NCBI RefSeq assembly: GCF_001651855.1
Contig: NZ_LNQC01000076.1
Coordinates: forward strand, 297,018 to 361,017
From: Sinorhizobium americanum
GTDB taxonomy: Bacteria > Pseudomonadota > Alphaproteobacteria > Rhizobiales > Rhizobiaceae
Direction: 5' to 3'
DNA length: 64,000 nucleotides
The notes beneath the pieces are model-generated. The model saw nothing but the letters and a program-made list of their open reading frames with translations. It was not told the origin of the DNA and made no database searches. A program made the position numbers and the translations under genes. Positions 36,081 through 43,903 of this stretch are shown here, in pieces. Within the stretch, counting starts at the first letter, position 1, and each line of letters starts with the position of its first letter.

Positions 36081-36111
36081 GCGGCCCGCGCGAACGTAGC
36101 GCGCGGGCCGC
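36081..36111 (-). terminator. Strong 12-bp hairpin between ytfQ and ytfR, partial terminator or mRNA stabiliser
   Basis: GCGGCCCGCGCG (36081-36092) is exactly complementary to CGCGCGGGCCGC (36100-36111), with a 7-base loop. It begins nine bases after the ytfQ stop. There is no U-tract. Such hairpins in sugar-transport operons usually lower read-through so that the receptor is made in excess of ATPase and permeases. Confidence 0.7.
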
Positions 36112-36119
36112 AAGCGAGA

Positions 36120-37082
36120 TCAGTAGCCGAGGCCCTTCTTTTCCTCATAGACCTTCATCGGGTCGTCGGCCTGGGTGTAGAGCTTCGATTCCGTCTGGAT
36201 CCACTTCGCCGGTTCCTTGCCATCCTTCAGATAGGTGGCAAGCACGTCGAAGGCGGGGCCGGCCATGTTCGGCGTCAGCTCGACCGTGGCGTTTGCTTCG
36301 CCGGCGGCCATGGCCTGGAAGATGTCGGGCACGGCGTCGATCGAGACGACGAGGATGTCCTTGCCGGGCTTCAGGCCGGCCTCCTTGATCGCCTGGATGG
36401 CGCCGACGGCCATGTCGTCGTTATGGGCATAGAGCGCGCAGATGTTCTTGCCGCCGTCTTCAGCCTTCAGGAAGCTTTCCATCACTTCCTTGCCCTTCGT
36501 ACGGGTGAAGTCACCGGTCTGGCTGCGGACGATCTTCAGATTGTCCTTTCCGGCGAGTGCCGCTTCGAAGCCCTTCTTGCGGTCGATGGCCGGCGAGGAG
36601 CCTGTCGTACCCTGGAGCTCGACGACGTTGCAGGACTTGCCCGCCACCGTATCGACGAGCCACTTGCCGGCGACATTGCCCTCGTGGACGAGATCGGAGG
36701 TCACCGCCGTCAGATAGAGTTCCTTCGGCGCGTCGACCGTGCGGTCGAGCAGTATCACCGGAATTTCCGCGTCCTTGGCTTCCTGCAGGACTTCGTCCCA
36801 ACCGGTTGCGACCACCGGTGCGAGAAGGATGGCGTTGACGCCCTGGGCGATAAAGGAGCGGATCGCCTTGATCTGGTTTTCCTGCTTCTGCTGCGCATCC
36901 GCGAATTTCAGATCGATGCCGCGCTGTTCGGCCTGCTGCTTGGTCAGCGTGGTCTCGGCAGCGCGCCAGCCGGACTCCGATCCGATCTGGGAAAAGCCGA
37001 CGACGAGATCGGCGGCAGATGCGCTGCCGAAAGTGCAGGCAGCAAGGATCGTTGCACTAGCAAGTGCCTTCACGAATTTCAT
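36120..37082 (-). CDS. ytfQ: Galactofuranose-type ABC transporter periplasmic binding protein, YtfQ-like
   Basis: A 320-residue receptor with a signal peptide (about residues 1-23, ending GSASAAD). It matches E. coli YtfQ closely as I remember that protein: VGFSQIGSESGWR, QQKQENQIKAIRSFIAQGV, APVVATGW, CNVVELQGT, DFTRTKGKEVMESF and VELTPNMAGPAFD are all shared with few changes. YtfQ binds galactofuranose in E. coli. GGGAGGAAATC precedes the ATG. It heads the operon, and an AT-rich promoter region lies just upstream. Ligand in this organism is inferred by similarity and could be a related furanose. Confidence 0.93.
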   Translation of the reverse strand: MKFVKALASATILAACTFGSASAADLVVGFSQIGSESGWRAAETTLTKQQAEQRGIDLKFADAQQKQENQIKAIRSFIAQGVNAILLAPVVATGWDEVLQEAKDAEIPVILLDRTVDAPKELYLTAVTSDLVHEGNVAGKWLVDTVAGKSCNVVELQGTTGSSPAIDRKKGFEAALAGKDNLKIVRSQTGDFTRTKGKEVMESFLKAEDGGKNICALYAHNDDMAVGAIQAIKEAGLKPGKDILVVSIDAVPDIFQAMAAGEANATVELTPNMAGPAFDVLATYLKDGKEPAKWIQTESKLYTQADDPMKVYEEKKGLGY

Positions 37083-37130
37083 GATTTCCTCCCAAAGAAA
37101 GCTGCTCTCCGTGCAGCTGTCGAGAAAAAA

Positions 37131-37152
37131 TCATATAATATTACTTTTGTAA
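37131..37152. promoter_or_regulatory. AT-rich symmetric site in the ytfQ promoter region
   Basis: ATATAATAT (37133-37141) is symmetric around its centre, and TTAC-TTTT-GTAA (37141-37152) is a 4-bp-arm inverted repeat directly beside it. The site is about 50-70 bases before the ytfQ start. It may hold the -10 region and the operator for the GntR protein encoded at the end of the operon. Confidence 0.4.
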
Positions 37153-37228
37153 ACTAACATTTCCGCACCTTCGGGTTCAATCCACCGAAATTCATCCCAA
37201 AATCGTGCGGGAGGGCTCTGGTACCTTG

Positions 37229-38275
37229 TTACAGTGTGGCCAGAGTGCGATTGGGGAGTGCGCCCTGATAGAGTTGCTGCAGCCGCACCTTCTCCTCCAA
37301 CGCCACGATGATGTCCTCGCCGAAGTCCACCCCGTGAGCCGCTTCGATTTCGGGAAGTCCGCCAGGGGTAAAGACATTGGCCTCCAAGACCCGATCGCCG
37401 ACGATATCGAGGCCGACCAGGAACATGCCGTCCTCGATCAGTTTGGGCCGCAACTTTTCGGCGATGGCGAGAATTTCCGGTGTGACGGTCGCCGGTTCGG
37501 CAGTGCCGCTGGCGTGCAGGTTCGAGCGGACATCGCCCTTTGCCGGTACGCGTCGGAAGGCGGCATAGACGCCTTTGCGCTCGAGCGGCCGCCCATTCAT
37601 CAGGAAAAGCCGAATGTCGCCGCCGACCGCATCCGGAAGGTAGTTCTGCGCGATCAGATATCCGGTCCCGCTTGCCGCCTCGAAGATCTGGTTGAGATTG
37701 GCCTCGTCCTTGGATCGTATCTTGAACACATTCTTGCCCCCGGATCCCTGCAGCGGCTTCAGAATCACGCCGTCCGGGTGGTCGTCGATGAAGGCACGAA
37801 TTTCCTCGATGCTCCTGGAGATCATCGTCGTCGGTCGCACCACCTCCGGGAAGCCCTGGAAGTAGAGCTTGTTCTGCGCCAGCGCCAGGCCATCCGGATC
37901 GTTGACGACGATTACGCCCCGGGCCGCGGCAAGCCGTCCGAAATTGGTCCCGACATAGACCGCCCAGGGGCGCCGGTCGGCGTCCTCGGAGGGGTCGTTT
38001 CTAAGGAAGAGCACCTGCACCTCGCTTATCTCCATGGTACTGACCTTTTCCTGCGCGCTTCTGAGGCTCGCGAGCAGAGTTTCCGGCTTCTTCGGTTTCG
38101 AACCGGTCAGGGTCGTCGCGCGGATGAGCAGGCTGTCGTCCGGGCGAAGTACGAAGTCTCCGGGCGTGACATAGCAAACCTCGTGGCCGCGCGAGAGCGC
38201 AGCCAGAGCCAGCGACGTCGTCGTATAAAACGTCGCCTCGCCCTCGATGGAGTTGACGAAAAAGGCGATGCGCAT
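37229..38275 (-). CDS. Glutathione-synthetase-like ATP-grasp ligase in a FGase/DUF1704 operon
   Basis: A 348-residue protein with the glutathione synthetase (GshB) ATP-grasp layout. An N-terminal Rossmann-like domain (MRIAFFVNSIE, with YTTTSLALAAL) is followed by the ATP-grasp fold: GVILKPLQGSGGKNVF is the phosphate-binding loop, YLPDAVGGDIRLFLMNG a central strand, and VLEANVFTPGG holds the metal-binding Glu-x-Asn. The family joins a carboxylate to an amine using ATP. It is probably not the housekeeping GshB, since it is the third gene of a compact operon with a DUF1704 putative peptidase and an FGase-like amidohydrolase. AGGAG lies before the ATG, nine bases after the preceding stop. Its substrate pair is unknown. 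Confidence 0.85.
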   Translation of the reverse strand: MRIAFFVNSIEGEATFYTTTSLALAALSRGHEVCYVTPGDFVLRPDDSLLIRATTLTGSKPKKPETLLASLRSAQEKVSTMEISEVQVLFLRNDPSEDADRRPWAVYVGTNFGRLAAARGVIVVNDPDGLALAQNKLYFQGFPEVVRPTTMISRSIEEIRAFIDDHPDGVILKPLQGSGGKNVFKIRSKDEANLNQIFEAASGTGYLIAQNYLPDAVGGDIRLFLMNGRPLERKGVYAAFRRVPAKGDVRSNLHASGTAEPATVTPEILAIAEKLRPKLIEDGMFLVGLDIVGDRVLEANVFTPGGLPEIEAAHGVDFGEDIIVALEEKVRLQQLYQGALPNRTLATL

Positions 38276-38284
38276 GGGCGTCTC

Positions 38285-40180
38285 CTAGCTGTCCAAGAGG
38301 TCGAGCGGGGACATTCCCGATCGCGCTCTCTCAAGTCGCGCCGGGGTTTGCGGATGGTCGATGAACATGGGACGCACCGCCGGGCCCCCTAGCAGTCCGC
38401 GGGCACTGAGCTCCTGCATGACCCTGAAATGCGAGGCCGCGATCTTTCCCATCCAGAAGGGTTCGAGAGCTCCGCCATCGGCCAAATGGTGAAGCAGTTG
38501 CAGGAGCCCTCGCAAATAGATGGCGTCCTTGACCAGGCCGCCGCCGCGGTAGACGCGCAACACCACGTTGAAGGCATCCGCCTCCGGCAGGCTGCGTTCT
38601 CGCGCGAGCAGCCGAAAAGTGTCCGGTAGCGACGCCCCGTCGAGCATGGCGCCACAGGCAACGACGCGCGCAGCGATCAGGCGTAGCCGTTCGCTGGTCA
38701 TGCCGCCGGACAGATATTCTGCGAAGACCGCCAGCCCCTCCTGCATGCCCTCGTATCCGGCAAGACCCGAGCGAAACAGGCGCAGCCCCTGGGCGGAGCC
38801 GTTGAAATAGGTCAGGAGATGAACGCCGATCTCGTGGCTGAGGATCGCTTCGACGCGATCGATCGGCATCAGCGTGCTGCGCGAGATTAGCAATCGCCGG
38901 CCCGAGACGAGCAGGCCGGAGGGCAGGTCATCCCGCACTTCGACGCGCGCCTCGAAGTCGCTGCAGCGGCGCTGATATTCGGCGATCATTTCGCGCGCGC
39001 GTCTTTCGACGAAGTGGCAGTCCGCCGGTGCTCGGATCGCAGATGCGGAATGGCGGCACTTCTTTGCGCCACTGTCGCTGACGGCGAGGATAGCCTCGGC
39101 CACCCGCAGGAGCTCGGCCTCCACGGGGCCGTAAAGGGCCCGACCGAATTCGATGAACTTTGTCGTTTCCCGTGCGGAAAGGATCGAGAGTTGCAGATCA
39201 AGCTCCTGCTGCTTCTCCCGGTACAATTGATAGAGCACCGGATCCTCGAGGTGCTCGAAGGGGATGGAAAAGAGCTTCCGCTTGGCCGCTTCCACCTGCA
39301 GGGTCAACGGTCGATAGAGGAAGCGCGGCGCACGATCGAAACCGCTGGCAGCAAACTCGCTCCAGGCGGCCTCCGCGTTGATCGGCGTGACGGCAAGCAG
39401 GAAGTCGAAAGTCGAGGCCACCTCGTCGATGCAGCGGTCGGTGCGCACGACGGCGTCGACAAAGGCCTTCCGCCCCAGCGCGCGATGGGTGGAGGCGGTC
39501 AGGCTCCCCGTCGAAGTGGCGAAAGCCGCAAAGGCATGCAGGCCGGCATCGAAGATCGTTGCGATCAGACGCTCGCGCAGCTCCGGGTAGATGTTGCCCG
39601 ACTCCTGCTGCCGATAGACCGGCGCAAAGCGCACGCGCATCAACGGAAAGGCCATGTCGAGCGCACCGGCCGCAGTTCGCCCGTCGGGCCAGTTGTGGAC
39701 TTCGACTCGCGGTGTGCGGAACTTGACCTGGATCGCCTCGATGGCGGCGATGAAGGCACGTGCGGCTGCACGGATGGGGCCTGCTTTTTCCGCGGTAACT
39801 TCGATTGTGAAGGGCGGCAGAAACGGTTCCTTGTCGGTGAGCAACTCGTCAGAGGCAAGTTCCCCCATTTCGAGCACCATGAAGGCACCGAAGCGGCGCT
39901 CGAGAAGCGCCCCGACGGCCGAGACGATCAGTTCGGCGGTCGGGCCGTCTGGCGCGAGAAGATAGGAAGCGTTCGCCTGGGTGATTTCGCGCGCGACGGG
40001 AGCGTGGTCGACGTCCGAGATATGGACGCAGAGAAAGGGGAGGGGGCGATCGATATGAAGGCGGCCGCCGTCCGGCAGTTCCTTCCTCACCGCCTTGCCC
40101 GCTTCGATTGCCGCGAGCGCTTCGGTCAGCCAATCCGGCTGCCTCGATTTCACAGCGACGGGTGCGCTTGCCGACTTCAT
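38285..40180 (-). CDS. DUF1704 / QEGLA-motif protein, putative zinc metallopeptidase
   Basis: A 631-residue protein of the family annotated as flavohemoglobin expression-modulating QEGLA-motif proteins (DUF1704). The metal-site candidate is HEIGVH at residues 449-454 (HExxxH), followed about 26 residues later by MQEGLAVF with Glu481, a plausible third ligand. The human DUF1704-domain protein MATCAP is a tubulin detyrosinating carboxypeptidase, which supports peptidase chemistry by analogy. The N-terminal 300 residues are an extra domain with no recognised motif. The start at 40180 overlaps the stop of the upstream FGase gene as ATGA; the longer frame is shadow. Bacterial function is not established. 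Confidence 0.88.
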   Translation of the reverse strand: MKSASAPVAVKSRQPDWLTEALAAIEAGKAVRKELPDGGRLHIDRPLPFLCVHISDVDHAPVAREITQANASYLLAPDGPTAELIVSAVGALLERRFGAFMVLEMGELASDELLTDKEPFLPPFTIEVTAEKAGPIRAAARAFIAAIEAIQVKFRTPRVEVHNWPDGRTAAGALDMAFPLMRVRFAPVYRQQESGNIYPELRERLIATIFDAGLHAFAAFATSTGSLTASTHRALGRKAFVDAVVRTDRCIDEVASTFDFLLAVTPINAEAAWSEFAASGFDRAPRFLYRPLTLQVEAAKRKLFSIPFEHLEDPVLYQLYREKQQELDLQLSILSARETTKFIEFGRALYGPVEAELLRVAEAILAVSDSGAKKCRHSASAIRAPADCHFVERRAREMIAEYQRRCSDFEARVEVRDDLPSGLLVSGRRLLISRSTLMPIDRVEAILSHEIGVHLLTYFNGSAQGLRLFRSGLAGYEGMQEGLAVFAEYLSGGMTSERLRLIAARVVACGAMLDGASLPDTFRLLARERSLPEADAFNVVLRVYRGGGLVKDAIYLRGLLQLLHHLADGGALEPFWMGKIAASHFRVMQELSARGLLGGPAVRPMFIDHPQTPARLERARSGMSPLDLLDS

Positions 40181-41004
40181 CGCTCCGCCTCCAAGGCTTC
40201 GGCGAGCACGGGCAGCGTCGAAGCGAGCAGTTGCCGGAGCGCGCCAAGCGTTTCGGCGAACGGTTCTCCGGTCCATTCCTCCATGAAGATCTTCTTGAAC
40301 TCGACGGCAATGGCGCAGCCCGTCTGCGGGAACTGTTCGTGGATGAAGCGCGCCTGGTAGCCGCGGCCCTGAAAGGCGATGTTTTCCCGGACGTCGAGGC
40401 GGCCGCCGGGGAAGTCGAAGGACCGGACAGCTTCTACGAAGCGATCGACAACCGGGGCCCATTTTTTCCGGTCCATGGAAAAGGTGCCGATATTGACGTC
40501 CGGCGCTTCAGCCGCCAGCGTCGGCTTTGCCTGGCGGCCGGCGCGGCGGTGGTTGTAACTATGCACGTCGAGGACGACGAAGCGCCCGTGGCAGCGCTCG
40601 ATGCCGCTGAGATAGGATTTCAGCATGGCGTAATATTCGTCGTGCATGGCCAGCGACGTTTCGGTGATTTCGCTCGGCAGTTCGCCCGTCCAGACGTTGA
40701 GACCCCAGGCCTGTTCCGGCCGCATGTAGATGGCGCCATCGCGCGGCCGGTTGAGATCGACCTCGAAACGAGACCGGTGAACGACGATCCGGTTCGGTAC
40801 GTCGCGGACGATGAATTCGGTAAAGGGGTCCTCCTCGCGAAGGCGCTCCTCCTCGGTAAGCCCGCAGAGGCGCTTCGCGGCGTCGCGCATCGCATGACCG
40901 TTGTGGATGGCCGTCGCGACGACGGGCGACTGGCCGCGAAGCTGCGTCCACCATTCGCCGGCGCCAGCGAGCGTCAATTCGGTGACTTCCTGAGCGATGT
41001 TCAT
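40177..41004 (-). CDS. N-formylglutamate amidohydrolase family protein
   Basis: A 275-residue FGase-fold protein. Family features are TAIHNGHAMRD near the N-terminus, HRSRFEVDLNRPRD, and LDVHSYNHRR in the middle, together the metal- and carboxylate-binding residues. True FGase (HutG) splits N-formylglutamate in histidine breakdown, but no hut genes are present. It is the first gene of a three-gene unit with a DUF1704 protein and an ATP-grasp ligase, so a substrate made or released by those is more likely. The stop overlaps the DUF1704 start by four bases. Confidence 0.88.
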   Translation of the reverse strand: MNIAQEVTELTLAGAGEWWTQLRGQSPVVATAIHNGHAMRDAAKRLCGLTEEERLREEDPFTEFIVRDVPNRIVVHRSRFEVDLNRPRDGAIYMRPEQAWGLNVWTGELPSEITETSLAMHDEYYAMLKSYLSGIERCHGRFVVLDVHSYNHRRAGRQAKPTLAAEAPDVNIGTFSMDRKKWAPVVDRFVEAVRSFDFPGGRLDVRENIAFQGRGYQARFIHEQFPQTGCAIAVEFKKIFMEEWTGEPFAETLGALRQLLASTLPVLAEALEAER

Positions 41005-41110
41005 GTCCGTGGTTCCGCTGCCGCATCCACTAGCCGATGGATGCGGTTCTCCAGCTACAATCCCGAACGAAGTTTTTCGGTTCCAAGTGTTGGAGGAGGA
41101 CCAGACTTCT

Positions 41111-41323
41111 TCACGCGCGATTGATCGTGGGCAAGAAGAGCTCTACTTCCCGCTGCCGCTCAGGGCTGAGCGTTTCCACATTGGTCTTCCAGAATGCCTC
41201 GGCCTCGTCCGGCTCTGGCTCCCAGTTCCGGATCGACGTCACGTTGTCGTCGATCACCACACGGCGGTGGCCGCCGAGGCGCAGATATTCGTCTGCCAGC
41301 TTGCGCGCATTCATCTGTTCCAT
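41111..41323 (-). CDS. Small soluble protein (70 aa), unknown function
   Basis: A 70-residue, hydrophilic, acidic protein beginning MEQMNARKLADEYLRLGGHR and ending ELFLPTINRA. No signal peptide or membrane segment is present. GGAGCAAGG precedes the ATG at good spacing, which supports translation. It may belong to a rhizobial hypothetical family; I do not recognise a domain. It lies between the AI-2E-type permease gene and the FGase operon, on the same strand as both. Confidence 0.55.
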   Translation of the reverse strand: MEQMNARKLADEYLRLGGHRRVVIDDNVTSIRNWEPEPDEAEAFWKTNVETLSPERQREVELFLPTINRA

Positions 41324-41468
41324 GGCCTTGCTCCAGGTTCTTCCCGGTTCAGAACTCCAGCGCCGTCGGAACGTTCCCGGCCTTTGGACGCTCTCCGGAT
41401 ACAGCTATGAAGTTTATACGCTTTTTGCTCTGCGGATGCGAGTTTCTGCTCGCCTCGTCCGCGGGCCT

Positions 41469-43493
41469 CTATCCCGCATCCCGGTCGGCGAGAGCGGCTT
41501 GCTCCGCAGTCGAACCTCGCCGCCTGCGTGCCTGGTGGCGGCGGGCGATCTTTGCGCGTACGGCCTTCAATGGCCGCGCCACCTCCTCCGAAAGCGCCTC
41601 ACGGACGGCGTCGGAGATCGCGGAGACAACGAAATCGGCCTGCAACTCTTCGACCAGTTCGGCGCTCGGCGCGCCGTCTTCCCGCCAGAGCACGATGCCG
41701 ATGCGGGCGATCGGCGCGATGCGTTTCAGCCGGCGCACGATGAACTTGGCGTGGCGAAGTGACTCCTGATCGAGGAAGTTCACGAGGATTGCATTGCGCC
41801 CCTGGAAGGGAAGCGCCCGAATGGTCCCGGGCTTCAAGTCCTGATAGCTGGCGGAAGCGACGTCCGCCCCTTGGACGCGGATGACCTGGGCGAGCATCGC
41901 CGCCGTTACGTCGTCGAGTTCGCCGCGTCCCCCGATGCACAGCACGGATTTTCCGTCTCCGAGAGGCAAGTCATAGTCGTCGCCCTGATCGTCTCCTTCG
42001 CCGTTGTTTTCGCCAGCCTCATCCTCCTCGTCCTCTTCTTCCTCTTCGGCGGCGATTTCCTCGAGATTGGCGACGAGCGTGCGGGCGCTTTGGGCAATCT
42101 GAGCCACCTGCGGCTCGGACAAGGCGCCCCGGGTGCGGTCGTGCTCAGCGAGCAGCAGAGCGGGAATTGCGACCGTGTCGTAGAATTCGACGAGATATTT
42201 CTCCTCGAGCATTTCTTCGGCGTTGTCGGTCGCCTCGTCCGGATCGCCGGCCAGCAGTCGTTGATAGAGCCGTTCCTTGGGGTCCAGCACCGGCTCGTTG
42301 CCCAACAGGATTTCGAGGAACTCGAACTGCGGGACATGGCGGCCGAGCACGACAAGGCAAACCGTGAGCGGCGTCGACAGCACGAGGCCGACCGGCCCCC
42401 AGAGCCAAGCCCAGAAAATCGCCGCGACGATGATCGCGAGCGGCGAAAGGCCGGTCCGCGACCCGTAGAGCCAGGGCTCGACGACGTTGTTGCTTAGGAG
42501 TTCCAGGACAATGAAGAGAGCCGCCGTCCAGAACAGCAGGCTCCAACCCGGAGCGGCTGCGAAGGCGAGAAACAGCGGAAGGACAGCGGCGATGACGGGG
42601 CCGATATAGGGGACGAAACGCAGCACGATGGCGAGCATTCCCCAGAGGATCGCATTGGGTATGCCGAGCAGCCAGAGGCCGAGCGCCAGCGGTATCCCGT
42701 AGGTGATGTTCACCACCAGCTGCATGAGCAGATACTGGCCGACCCGCGCGGCGGCATCCTGCAGTGCCTCGGTCGTGCGGTGCAGATCGCCATAACCGAC
42801 AAGCCGGATGAAGCGGTCGCGCAGGTCCTCCCTTTCGAAGAGCATGAAAATCACGACGACGATGACCAGACCGGTCGTGGCCAAAGGCCCGAGCAGGGGA
42901 TTGATGATATTCCTGAGCGTTTCGATCGGGCGCTCAGGAGAAAATATCTCAACGAGAAGCGGTTTTTGCCCCGGTTCCGGTGCGGGGGATACGGGCGTTT
43001 CGGCCCTCGGCCGGCTGATTTCCGTGCTGATCCTTTCCACGACGCGGCTGATGCGTTCGAAGATGCGGCTTTCCGATCCCGCCTCCTTCAGAACCCTGAT
43101 CTTCTCGATAATGTTGTACTGGTAGGTGGGGAGATTCTGCGCCACTTCGCTGACCTGCAGGGCCAGGATGACACTGAATGCGGAAAGGAACAGGAAGGCT
43201 GTCGCCACAGTACCGATAACCGCGACCGAGCGCGGCAAGCCGGCTCTTCTGAGCCGCGAAACCACGGGCGCCAGCGCAAACGTAAGCAGGATCGCGATCG
43301 CCAGCGGCAGAAACACTTCGCTGGCGAAATAGAGAACGGCCACCGTCGCCGCCGTCGCGGCAAGCGTTGGCAGCCGGGAAGGCTGCGCGATTGCAGCCGA
43401 TCCCGGCGCGAGAGCGATCTGCAAAGTTCGGCTGGCGACTTTGACCGGATCCTGGTCGGCTCTCCGCGAAAACCTCAGCATCTTATCCCCCAT
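41469..43493 (-). CDS. AI-2E transporter (PerM/YdiK) family membrane protein with long acidic linker and C-terminal Rossmann-like domain
   Basis: A 674-residue protein. Residues about 40-410 carry the PerM/AI-2E family membrane domain with LPLAIAILLTFALAPVVSRL at the start and the family stretch RFVPYIGPVIAAVLPLF near residue 295; GLSPLAIIVAAIFWAWLWG marks the last part. A segment of about 100 residues and a strongly acidic run (EEEEEDEEDEAGE) then lead to a roughly 150-residue soluble domain (KSVLCIGGRGELDDVTA onward) resembling a B12-binding or receiver-like fold. It ends in a basic tail. Family members are exporters or ion antiporters of uncertain role. The ATG at 43493 or one four codons later could be the start. 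Confidence 0.85.
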   Translation of the reverse strand: MGDKMLRFSRRADQDPVKVASRTLQIALAPGSAAIAQPSRLPTLAATAATVAVLYFASEVFLPLAIAILLTFALAPVVSRLRRAGLPRSVAVIGTVATAFLFLSAFSVILALQVSEVAQNLPTYQYNIIEKIRVLKEAGSESRIFERISRVVERISTEISRPRAETPVSPAPEPGQKPLLVEIFSPERPIETLRNIINPLLGPLATTGLVIVVVIFMLFEREDLRDRFIRLVGYGDLHRTTEALQDAAARVGQYLLMQLVVNITYGIPLALGLWLLGIPNAILWGMLAIVLRFVPYIGPVIAAVLPLFLAFAAAPGWSLLFWTAALFIVLELLSNNVVEPWLYGSRTGLSPLAIIVAAIFWAWLWGPVGLVLSTPLTVCLVVLGRHVPQFEFLEILLGNEPVLDPKERLYQRLLAGDPDEATDNAEEMLEEKYLVEFYDTVAIPALLLAEHDRTRGALSEPQVAQIAQSARTLVANLEEIAAEEEEEDEEDEAGENNGEGDDQGDDYDLPLGDGKSVLCIGGRGELDDVTAAMLAQVIRVQGADVASASYQDLKPGTIRALPFQGRNAILVNFLDQESLRHAKFIVRRLKRIAPIARIGIVLWREDGAPSAELVEELQADFVVSAISDAVREALSEEVARPLKAVRAKIARRHQARRRRGSTAEQAALADRDAG

Positions 43494-43498
43494 GCCCG

Positions 43499-43541
43499 AA
43501 ACCTTCAGACTGCCTTGTGCATCTCCGAAGGGCCTTGGGCA
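43499..43541 (+). repeat. Imperfect short repeat, copy 1
   Basis: This stretch shares TTGTGCATC and AAGGGC in register with the stretch at 43839-43884, with about two-thirds of the other bases matching. The two copies flank the DUF1328 micro-gene in direct orientation. Nature unknown. Confidence 0.35.
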
Positions 43542-43550
43542 AGATGAGGC

Positions 43551-43724
43551 CTACACGACGGCGCTGCCGGCGAGCAGGGCAAGGATCAGGAAGAGCAGGA
43601 ATATGGCGAGCGCCAGATAGAACAGGATCTTGGCGATCCCGGCCGTCGCCGCGGAGATGCCGGAAAAACCAAGGAAGCCCGTTATCAGCGATATGACCAG
43701 GAAAATGAGAGCCCACTTGAGCAT
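43551..43724 (-). CDS. DUF1328 (UPF0391, YtjA-like) small membrane protein
   Basis: A 57-residue, almost wholly hydrophobic protein beginning [20 protein letters not shown] and continuing [17 protein letters not shown]. This pattern, with the Gly-rich bend between two helices, is the DUF1328 signature. Such proteins are widespread in proteobacteria, often stress-induced, and have no defined function. The gene is too short for usual length cut-offs but is confidently recognised from the sequence. It lies between the AI-2E-type gene and the cellulose operon on the same strand. Confidence 0.85.
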   Translation of the reverse strand: MLKWALIFLVISLITGFLGFSGISAATAGIAKILFYLALAIFLLFLILALLAGSAVV

Positions 43725-43838
43725 GGCGCGACCTTTGTTCGTGACGTCCTGCTAAGCAAGTAGGGCGGCCATGGACGAAGCCTAGCGCAGCAGCCTTAAA
43801 ATTGGCCCCGACTTTTGGAAGGCACGATGCGTAGTTTC

Positions 43839-43884
43839 GAAGACTTGCAGCGTCCTTTGTGCATCCTCAAGGGCGCATGGCGCT
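43839..43884 (+). repeat. Imperfect short repeat, copy 2
   Basis: Second copy of the element described at 43499-43541, in the gap between the DUF1328 gene and bcsK. It ends in GGGCGCATGGCGC, which contains a small GCGC-CAT-GCGC-type symmetry on the complementary strand. Confidence 0.35.
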
Positions 43885-43903
43885 TTAGAGGAGCAATCGC
43901 CTA

